64,000 nucleotides of DNA, taken from contig VFIW01000051.1 in NCBI GenBank assembly GCA_006386115.1, positions 124,001 through 188,000 of the forward strand, in the 5' to 3' direction. The notes below the pieces were generated by a model. It was not told where the DNA came from. It did no database searches and was given only the letters and a program-made list of their open reading frames with translations. This DNA comes from Globisporangium splendens. Lineage: Eukaryota; Oomycota; Peronosporomycetes; Pythiales; Pythiaceae. The position numbers and the translations under genes were made by a program. Of this stretch, positions 56,189 to 64,000 are shown piece after piece. The number at the start of each line of letters is the position of its first letter. Positions within the stretch are counted from its first letter, which is position 1.

Positions 56189-57071
56189 GTCGAGCTGCTT
56201 CGTCGCTTCGCAGCGTGGGCATGGTTGGATCCGGGCACTTTGCCAGTTCGAGATGAAGGCACCAGATGGTGGACTCAGCCGCCAACCTAGCCATGGACAC
56301 CAGAACCTCAACGCCGGTTCACTTCCCAACTCATAGAGCTGCTTTCAACAATCTCACCCAGGATCTTGACAACGACGTCATGCATTGGCTTGTGCGAAGT
56401 TCGGAAGACCCACGGTCATTGGACAACACAAGGCAGCCTCACATAGGACCAAGAGAGCATGCCATCCTGGTCAAAGATTATTTAGCATTCAGAAGTGATC
56501 TATTGCAATCCGCGCTGTAGACACATTTACACTCCTGTATGATATTCGTAATGAAGATTAGGTAGGAGAATGGATATTGTAGGTCACGACGATGAACATA
56601 AATATACCTCAATAAATAAATAAATAAATACACCTCACCTTATAAAGATAAAGAGATGAAGGCACCATGAGAAATCTCTCTACATTTTGGACACGCTTTC
56701 AGCGCCGCTGATTCGTCAGAAATCGAGATCGGACAACTGTGATTGGATGAAAATATGATCCGAAATTCTGATGCGGGTCAATATGAGATCTTTTTGTTGA
56801 CCTGGCTCAAGTGTCAACATCAACATGACACCAAACACGCCAAGGACGAGATTTTATTAAGGACAAAGGGTATGACAGCTCTCCACCGGCAATAAAGCAC
56901 GACCACCAGCACATTTTTCTCTCCACACAGCAAACAGCCTGGGCTGCTACCATGTCTAAGCCAGGATCCGAGGTCGTCGTCGCACGTAGTACAACATGTA
57001 CCTGCAAAAGCACAACAACAATCAAACGCAACTCACGTGAGCATCCGATCGATAGCTACAATCGCCGTCGA
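56189..57071. other. Intergenic with a simple repeat
   Basis: About 880 AT-rich bases between two minus-strand genes. An 84-codon plus-strand frame (56266-56520) has no recognised domain. An (AAAT)-type microsatellite lies at 56611-56630. Confidence 0.45.
56611..56630. repeat. Tetranucleotide microsatellite
   Basis: Five units of AATA in 20 bases. Confidence 0.9.
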
Positions 57072-58970
57072 TCATGAGTTTGGTCGCATTCCCTGCGCGA
57101 GTACGTACACTTGGCTGCTCAGCACTTGCTCTTCTCGCACTCGAGACACGTCCGTATCATCAAAGAGAAGCCACTGCGGCTTGGTCTCTTTCCTCCTGCC
57201 ATTGCAGTCGTTTTCGCTTCGAGTCTGAATGAATGCCGTGTAATGCCCACCCTCGACCGAGTCTCCGTGGTGGTTGACTACTGCTGCCAGGTCGTACAAA
57301 CTGGCGTCTGCGGCATCTTTATTTCCATTCTGATTCTTCACTCGCGGCGTCACGGGGTCCTGGTCGCCTCCATCCCCTGGATCCAATCGGAACTCTTCCA
57401 AATCCAACTTTGTTGCTGGGAACTGTACAAACCTCGACAGCTTTCGCTGTTTGTGGAAGTCAAGGCGCTTGATATGGAGCACGAGCACATTCGGGAGTGC
57501 GTGGAAGCGCAGGCGCTTGAGCATGTTGGCATACGCGTTGCAGCGGCGGCAGTATACGCGGTTGATGCCTCGCAACTGCTCGTCAGCCGTAAACTTGGCG
57601 AGCAGATCTGTCAACGTGAGTGGCTGTTGTCCGTCGTCGTCGCCCATGTCCTCCAGTGACAGCGATACGTCCAAAAAGGGGTCAAACGTTGACGACACCT
57701 GGTCGCACACGACGCACTCGACTTGGGATTGGAGCACACCAGCGTAGTGCTGGTGCACAGCGCAATCACAAAGCGATTTCCCCGTTGGTGTGAAGCGCGG
57801 CGACACTCCTCCGGGTACAGCCACGCGCGCGTGCGTATGAGAATGCAGTCCTCTCAAAAACTCGAGGAAAAACTCGTGCGCATCGTGCTGCTGCGACCCA
57901 ATGAACGATGGCGCGAAGTTCCAGAATGACTCCAAGAGCTTGTGCGGGACGAACGACGGCGATGACAACGAACCAAACATGGACGAGTTCGTACTCGAGG
58001 TAGTAGCAGGGGACATGGTCGCCATGAAGTCGCCAAGGTCGCAGCCCAGACACACGGACGGCGGCACCTGCTGCTTCCGCGTTTGCTTACACAGAATGCT
58101 GCCGTGACCCTTGGCGAGAAAGAAGTAGTGCTGCAGCAGCGGATTGTGCGCAAACGCCTGCAGCACGACGTTCATGTAGCACGTGTTGCCCATGTTGACG
58201 AGTCCGCGTCGCGACGGCTTTCGAGGCGTAGCTGTCGCCATCAGGTAGTGGAAGCGCGAGCTCTTGCTGCTCTGCCACGGCGAGTCGACTCGGATCGAGA
58301 GTGTGGCGCTGTCGGTTTTTGTAGCGTCCACATCAAGCAGCTTTGCGTCTGGATAAATGAAATCGCGACAGCACGCGCAGTAGATCTGCTGTTTGCGTAC
58401 AAGCAGCGCTGACATTGACACAAGGCTCACAGCATGTTAGTGTGTAGAATTGCATCCATAGCTTTGAAAACGAGAGACCGCTGGCTGCATAATCGTACCG
58501 ATAGGGTGGTTTGTCATAATCGAATGCGCCATGAAGTGGTCGTCGCCGTCGAGCGCCTCGCGGATGCCCGTGTAGCTGCACGACAGGCACACGTAGAGCT
58601 CCGTCCTCAAGTCCGCTGCGTCCTGCACAAGCAAAAAGTACCACAGAACAAGCCATTCAGTCCCTCACAGCACCACATAACTGCATTTCAATACAGCAAA
58701 CAGCAGCGTTCTTACCGCTTCCATGTACGTGGTCAAGACGCGCTGCTCCATGTCGTGTTGCTGCTGTGAGTGATGAAGACTCGTGGGACGCGCACGCTGC
58801 TGTGCGAACGCGCGCGCGTGTCTGGCAAAGTGGATGCATCCAGCAGCAGCAGCAGAAGAAGAAGAAGGAGAAGAAGAAGGCGCTGATGCTGTGCTCTGGC
58901 GCTTGCGCTTGGAGGAGGACGCGAGCTCGTGCAGCGCGCGCGCCGTGGACGCCACTGTTGTCACCGCCAT
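57072..58970 (-). CDS. USP22/Ubp8-type ubiquitin-specific protease
   Basis: Three exons: 58970-58716, 58622-58499 and 58408-57072, 571 residues. The N-terminal zf-UBP domain is spread over all three exons: GCIHFARHARAF (Cys, His), LYVCLSCSYTG (CxxC), HFMAHS, and IYCACCRDFIY. The protease domain has the Cys box NMGNTCYMNVVLQA, the QQHDAHEFFLEFL segment, Cys pairs (CDCAVHQ, ECVVC, RVYCRRC) for a structural zinc, and the His box EGGHYTAF, with an Asp near QWLLFDDTDV. This order (zf-UBP then USP) is that of the SAGA deubiquitinase USP22/Ubp8, which removes ubiquitin from histone H2B; USP3-like function is the alternative. The length (about 570) is close to USP22. Confidence 0.88.
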
Positions 58971-59356
58971 GCTTCCCCTCTGAACTCGTCACCTCAGGAT
59001 CGGTTATGTCGCTGCGTTGCAAGGGTTACACGCTTTATTTCAGCCAATATCATGAACAATACATTTTGATTTTAGCCAATGAGTGTATTATATAGCATTA
59101 TTTCAACCAATTAAAGGTCGGACCTCGTGACTTGACCTTTTGTCACTTTTGTAAATTGGGCAAATGTATTTTTGTTGAGGAAGCGCACCCAAAATGGCGG
59201 CGCATGCGCGAATGCTGCTTTTCTTAGCGATAGGTGCGCGTAGATAGAAGCAGAGCGCATTATTGTGGGGCTTGTTACCGTGTGAGCGTGCGCGTGTCTG
59301 TGGCAGGCGGCGCGTGTGCCGTTGATTGGTCTTGACGCGCAATCACAAGCGGAATG
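58971..59356. promoter_or_regulatory. Divergent promoter with three phased CCAAT boxes
   Basis: 386 bases between the USP22-type gene (minus) and the next plus-strand gene. CCAAT boxes occur at 59044-59048, 59076-59080 and 59107-59111 in similar contexts (TTT-A-CCAAT), spaced 32 and 31 bases, plus an inverted ATTGG near 59324. The boxes are typical NF-Y sites. The spacing equals about three helical turns, which puts them on the same face of the DNA. Confidence 0.55.
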
Positions 59357-60674
59357 ATGAGCGACGACCGCGTGCTCGCGCATGCAACGATCGTCGACGC
59401 GCTCCACGAGGACGACATCGCCGAGATCCTGAGCGACGTCGCGTTGCTCTCGGAGCAGTACCTCTCGACGCTGCAGTTCCTCGTGCGCCCCGACAATCGT
59501 ACATTCTCAGCTCAAAGCTTTCTCCTCATCTTCGTGCTCTAACAGTTGACCTTTGTCTTCGTCTCCATAGTCGTCGGGCTGATCAAGTGCATGCTGCAAG
59601 CGCCAGCACCCACCAGTGAGACTACGCCTCGATCCGCAGAGCGCAGCGCACCGGGCAGCGGCGAGTTCCCCTGCCACGAGTACGCGATCGTGTACCGCGC
59701 GCACTGGGTGCTGTGTGTGTCCGGATTTTCGTCGCAGCTCATCGCCGCGATTATGGGGCTACAGACCGAGTGGCGGACTGCGATCTGCGTCGAGATCACG
59801 GCCTGCAACTCCCGCGACACGATGACCGTCGAGGCTCTCGCACGGCTCCTCAACACATTCATGGACCAGTACTCACCCGAGTCGCTACTGGCGTTCGTCG
59901 GCGCCGAGCACCAGCACGCGTTCCTCAAAACGCTGCTCGTGCTCATCTACTACGAGCCCGGTGCCAACATTCTGCATTGCACCATTTCGCGGCTCTTCAT
60001 CGTCGCGCTCGAGGACTCGCCATTCATATGTGGCAAGGAGCTGCCTGCGTTCCGCGCCGCCAACGACCCGTTGCGGCTCCATCTGCTGCTTCACGGCTGC
60101 TTTGAGACGGTCTTGAGTGCATTCGGGTCCAAGGAGAAGCGCGTGAAGCCCCCTCCGGCCATTCTCGACATCGCGATCTCGTTCGACCAGGCCGTGACGA
60201 CGGCGCAAGCCCACTCGCCGCACCTGTTCCATAAAGTCAAGGATACCGTGGACACGTGGCGCGAATTCCGCTCCAGTGTGCTGCTCCCGACACAGACGCT
60301 CTGGGAAGAGCAATACGAGCCGCCGGCACCACCAGAGCGACCCAAGCACGCGTCTATCGCCGAGTTTCTCGTCCCGGCATCGGGACTTACGTTGCCCGCA
60401 CTAGGTATCCCACAAATCAGGAGCATGAAAAGCACATTAACTTGCTTCAGCGCGCCATCGCCGAGGCGACGGGACACCGATGCCGGGAGGAATGCCGAGC
60501 GCCGACCTGGAAAGTGAGAAGAAGAAATTCGATGGCGACGAGATCCCGACGCCGCTCTCGGCGCTGTACAATGACGAAGAGCGCTTTCTGATGCTGCGCA
60601 TGGCGTCGACCTCGTTCTCTGCGCCATCGTCTCCCGTACCCTCCGTGTCGTCGTCTTCGCCACTCTCCACCTAA
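59357..60674 (+). CDS. Unknown protein, three exons
   Basis: Exons: 59357-59498, 59571-60404 and 60451-60674, 399 residues (an ATG one codon upstream is also possible). The introns are short: 72 bases with donor GTACAT, and 46 bases ending in a CTTCAG acceptor with an ATTAAC branch-like motif. The 1200-base sum is divisible by three. The protein is mostly helical, with hydrophobic segments such as HWVLCVSGFSSQLIAAIMGL and FLKTLLVLIYY, and a Ser-rich C-terminal tail (SAPSSPVPSVSSSS). No family was recognised. The segment around LHCTISRLFIVALED suggests a compact globular domain, possibly longin-like, but this is weak. It shares a divergent promoter with the USP22-type gene. Confidence 0.7.
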
Positions 60675-60834
60675 TTATTATAATGATCATCGACCATCAC
60701 CGAGCAAAACTAATGGAAAAACGCTTTAGAGACCACGGAGTTCGCTTCTTTCTCTCTTGCTTTATGTGCATCTTTGACGCAAAACGATAGCGGCAGCAAG
60801 GCGTTGATTCGCATTTATCTTTAAAGAGAGGCAC

Positions 60835-62718
60835 TTACGTTTGGGGTTCTGGCTTCTCCTCGCTATTCTCTATTTCTTCGTTTGGTTGTTCCTTCACTGC
60901 CTGGTCATCGGAATCGGAAGATGGAGGCATATCGTCCAGCCTCAAGGTCTCCAGCAGCCGCATCAGTAACTTTCTCTGCGCCTCCTCCTTCTCGCTGTTT
61001 CCAGCCACAGATTTTGCTTCGGCATCATTGCCGCCATTCTCTGCCTTCACGTCTGCATCATCCACTGAGGCACTCGATACGAGCATCTCCAGTTGCTTCT
61101 CAAGAACCTGCGACAGCAGCTCCATGTCGATGCTGCGCTCGTGAAATTTGACCATCACGTACGCGCGCGTTTTCTTAGAGAAATGGCACAGATGTGCCAC
61201 GGCGTGCGTGATACGCTGGAGCGTAAATAGACCTGCATCCAGTCGTCGCAGGTATCGCTCGTCTTCGTCTTCGTCTTCTTCATCGTTTTCGTCCTCTGCT
61301 CCATCGCTTTGCACCACGCGCTGGTGGTATTTTACAAACAAATCCACGAGACGATCGACTTTTTCCATATCGTTTTCCACGAACTTCGCGTGAAAGCGAT
61401 CAAAGACGTCGTACTTTGCCTCGGGCGTGAGCAAAGCGCACAGCGACGCCATGATGCTCATGGTGTTTTCTTCCTCCTTGGCCTTCTCGGCACCTTTCAC
61501 CTTCTTGTTCTTGATCTTGGCCGTCTTCTTGCCCATGAACACCGAGAACACGATCTTGAGACCGCCGACTTCGACTAAACGCTCGCAATTCCGCGCATTG
61601 CCCATGATGGCATGATCCAGGATGCGCAGCGCACCTCGAAACACAAATTGCGTGCGGTCCTTCATGCAGCGCAGCACGAGCTCGAGACCCTCCAGGTGGC
61701 GGAAATGAGTCTGCGCCGCGGGCGCCAGCAGCACGCTGCAAAGCGAGTTGACGAGGTTCTCGACAAACTCTTCTTCTTCGTCGGTTGCGGGATTGCGCTT
61801 GCGGTATAGCGCGATCGCCTGCAGCAGCTCGTCCATGAGATCCACCTGCTTGACCGTCTTCTTGCTATCCCTGTCAACTTGTTTCATGAAAATCTCGCGC
61901 GGCTGCGGACCGGATTGCAGTAAGATCGACAAGATCTCGCTCGCATAGAGCTTGTTCTGGCCAAATGGCCGCTTTGCGCGCACCTGCTGCATGAGGAACG
62001 GGAGGATCTGCGTGTTCTTGCATACCTGTTCACACGCACTTGGCTCAAGATCCGCGACGTTCTCCAAAATCTGCAGCGAGTTGTAGATGCCTGTGGACTC
62101 TTCGTCTTTGTGCTCGATGTCGGGGACGTCCAGCTGGTACAGGTTCGTGACCAGGAGGCTGAGCAGGTTGTGGTCCAGCAGCGCCTTGACGAGCACACGC
62201 GTCGGCTCCAGCGACGCGTCGGCGTCGTCGACGTCGGTCAGCTCCGCGAGCAGCGCGATCACATCGAGCCTGACGTCGATGTTCTCGTGCGCGAACAAAC
62301 CCAGCAGCATGGGCACGACGTCGAGCTCGACCACGTGCGGGTAGAGTGCCGGCGCGGCCGCGACCTGCTTCCACTTGGTGAGCTCGTCGTCGAGCGCGAC
62401 CTCCGAGTCCATAAACTTCTCGGGCGTGTCCGCGTACTTGGAGCGCAGCAGCGCGTTCTTCTTGATGAGCTTGTCGAGCGCCGTCACCATCGACTTGAGC
62501 GCGCGCGCGTCCAGGTGGTCCATCTCCTGCGCGGCCGCGGTCGCCAGCAGCGAGTCGAGCTCCTGCTTCGAGAGCGACGCGGAGGATGCGGACGATGCCG
62601 CGTGCTTGCGCTTCTTCGCCTGCTGCTGCTGCTGAGCTTCCTGCGCTGCGTCGCGCGCGCGCTTGTCGCCGCCGCCGCCGCCCGCGGCGTCCAGAACGCG
62701 CTCAAAGTGGTCTTCCAT
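60835..62718 (-). CDS. Beta-catenin-like protein 1 (CTNNBL1)
   Basis: Single exon from ATG 62718 to TAA 60835, 627 residues; an upstream in-frame TTG was not used. The N-terminus has a Gly run, a Gln run and a basic cluster (KKRKHAA) that should act as a nuclear localisation signal. The rest is armadillo-type helical repeats. Characteristic stretches: LDKLIKKNALLRSKYADTPEKFMDSE, LLAELTD, STGIYNSLQILENVADLEP, FLMQQVRAKRPFGQNKLYASEILSILLQ, RLDAGLFTLQRI and KTRAYVMVKF. CTNNBL1 works with the Prp19/CDC5L spliceosome complex. The last 60 residues are acidic. The final codons read AC then GTAAGTG, a strong donor, so a small additional 3' exon is possible. Confidence 0.92.
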   Translation of the reverse strand: MEDHFERVLDAAGGGGGDKRARDAAQEAQQQQQAKKRKHAASSASSASLSKQELDSLLATAAAQEMDHLDARALKSMVTALDKLIKKNALLRSKYADTPEKFMDSEVALDDELTKWKQVAAAPALYPHVVELDVVPMLLGLFAHENIDVRLDVIALLAELTDVDDADASLEPTRVLVKALLDHNLLSLLVTNLYQLDVPDIEHKDEESTGIYNSLQILENVADLEPSACEQVCKNTQILPFLMQQVRAKRPFGQNKLYASEILSILLQSGPQPREIFMKQVDRDSKKTVKQVDLMDELLQAIALYRKRNPATDEEEEFVENLVNSLCSVLLAPAAQTHFRHLEGLELVLRCMKDRTQFVFRGALRILDHAIMGNARNCERLVEVGGLKIVFSVFMGKKTAKIKNKKVKGAEKAKEEENTMSIMASLCALLTPEAKYDVFDRFHAKFVENDMEKVDRLVDLFVKYHQRVVQSDGAEDENDEEDEDEDERYLRRLDAGLFTLQRITHAVAHLCHFSKKTRAYVMVKFHERSIDMELLSQVLEKQLEMLVSSASVDDADVKAENGGNDAEAKSVAGNSEKEEAQRKLLMRLLETLRLDDMPPSSDSDDQAVKEQPNEEIENSEEKPEPQT

Positions 62719-62849
62719 GATCGCTGCTTGTCTGGTCAATTGGGTGTCATGTCGACCCTACAGGAAACACTAGATCTCAGAGGGAAATGGAATCGATTTA
62801 GAGGGGAGTTCTAATTGTACGGTTCCTGTATCAGTAAATGCATGGAGGA

Positions 62850-64000
62850 TTATATCCCTACCGCCTCTCTTATTTGATAATTCAGACTGATTTTAACGAC
62901 AGACAAATAAGTATTTTTAACAGACAAAGACAGTGATATGAGATTCAGAGAGGGAAACGCGCCACCTTTTGTGTAAGTGGGTAGTTTTTGCAGCGACAAA
63001 TGCAATTCCTGGAGCTCGTGATCGAGCCCCGAAAGGTCACGATGGACTTGCGCCGAGAATGCGTCGCTGCCTTCGTGCGGCGGTGATGGCTGCTCCACAA
63101 CGCTGCTGCTGTCGTTTAGTCTCTTTGCATCACCACCACCATCTCCATGGCTAGTACGACTGCTACTAGGCTCACTGCTACTGCTAATGGCACTGCTACT
63201 GAGTCTGCTGCCTTTCGAATGGCTGCACCGCATGCGGAGCTCCTTTTCGCTACCATCATTTCCACACGCACTTTGATTCTCTCGGTCATGGACAGCGTCC
63301 ATGCGACACTGCAGCAGGAATGCTCCCCTTTCGCGATCGAGCGTCTCTCGTTCCGCTTTGCCAGGTCGCGTCCAGGGGTCTTGCAAGTTCTTGCTCATGC
63401 TGCTGCTTCGAGTGGCATTGATGGTCGTGGTACCATGCCGAGGTTGCAGGGGTTTACTGACACGAATGGGAGTGTCTGAGCGCGCTGTAAAGTACGCGAC
63501 CTGGACTCGTAGCTGATCGCAATGCACTTGCTCGTCCTCCAGTTGGCTTTTCACGCACTCGAGTTCGGCGCGCGCCTGCACTGCGACAACCTTGTGCCGT
63601 GGTATCTTGTGGTTGACAGCATTTCTCAATCGCTCCAGTTCGCGGTTTGCATCCCCAAGCTCGCCATGTAAACGTGCATTCTCTGCACGAAGCTGCTCGA
63701 GCTAAAGATCCAGCTTGAAGTACTCGTGCGGCCTGGCCTGGCTCAGCTGATGTGCAACATCCTTGCGCGGATGGTGTCTCTGGACCTGCTCGACTTCTTC
63801 CTTCAGACTTCTTGCGAGTGCTCGCAGCGCAACGATCTCTTCTTCTTGGCGCTGACGGTCCACAAGCACGTGCAACAGTTGCTCACGCAAGCGAGCGGCG
63901 CTCTCGTTCTCGCTGTCATCGTCGCAGAGTTGCCTCGTCGTGGCACCTCCACCACCACCACCGCTACCACTGCTTGGAGTAGTAGCTTTTGCAACCTTGG
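62850..64000 (-). CDS. Coiled-coil protein, 5' part outside the window
   Basis: The minus-strand frame enters from the right edge (64000) and reads to a TGA near 62850. Exon 64000-63786 and exon 63701-62850 are joined by a proposed 84-base intron (63785-63702, donor GTCCAG, acceptor TTTAG); without it a TAG interrupts the frame exactly at the acceptor. Both sides are strong coiled coil (RQRQEEEIVALRALARSLKEEVEQ, then LEQLRAENARLHGELGDANRELERL), so the junction restores a continuous helix. The middle is Ser-rich with GDGGGD, and the last 30 residues may belong to an unspliced intron (GTGGCG after 62974). No family was recognised. Confidence 0.6.

Overview
The window looks like nuclear DNA of an oomycete-type stramenopile (inference). 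It has GC-rich coding exons, short introns of about 45-130 bases with GTRNG-type donors, closely packed genes on both strands, and a typical eukaryotic gene set: an autoinhibited-type Ca2+-ATPase, an SPX-MFS phosphate transporter, CK2 beta, TIP41, a COMMD protein, CTNNBL1 and a USP22-type protease. There is no bacterial operon structure.

Left part (1 to about 18.6 kb): the end of a membrane-protein gene, then a repeat-rich block. A tandem array of units of about 650 bases, each carrying one tRNA-Ser(UGA) gene on the minus strand, has been split by two retroelements. A degenerate LINE (about 560-7192) sits exactly at the 5' edge of a truncated tRNA-Ser copy. A 7.65-kb Gypsy-type LTR element with a chromodomain (8881-16532) breaks the third repeat unit. 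Next to its 3' LTR lies a reversed fragment of a second, related Gypsy element (16533-17220), followed by a decayed, truncated tectonin-repeat gene (17221-18568). Both Gypsy copies carry an antisense coiled-coil reading frame whose substitution pattern suggests it is a selected coding frame.

Right part (about 20-64 kb): ordinary gene-rich DNA. In order: Ca2+-ATPase (+), SPX-MFS transporter (+), acetyl-CoA acetyltransferase (-), an unresolved secreted/membrane locus with an IQ motif (+), an EF-hand gene remnant (+), a phosphoribosyltransferase-like/PP2C fusion (-), a SPRY protein (+), an OB-fold RADX/RPA1-like protein (+), CK2 beta (-), a dual-specificity phosphatase (+), an STK16-like kinase (-), a COMMD protein (+), TIP41 (+), a protein with dehydratase-like and PH domains (-), an unknown coiled-coil protein (-), a GT31/GT10-type double glycosyltransferase with lesions (-), a USP22-type deubiquitinase (-), an unknown protein (+), CTNNBL1 (-) and a coiled-coil gene running off the right edge (-). 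Several genes are signalling components (CK2 beta, TIP41, PP2C, DUSP, kinase), but nothing suggests a cluster with one joint function.

The most interesting items are the antisense gene inside the Gypsy element, the two unusual domain fusions (PRTase-like + PP2C, and GT31 + GT10), the LINE placed at the tRNA boundary, and the mismatched flanks of the LTR element. All splice junctions were inferred by eye and checked only for reading-frame consistency.
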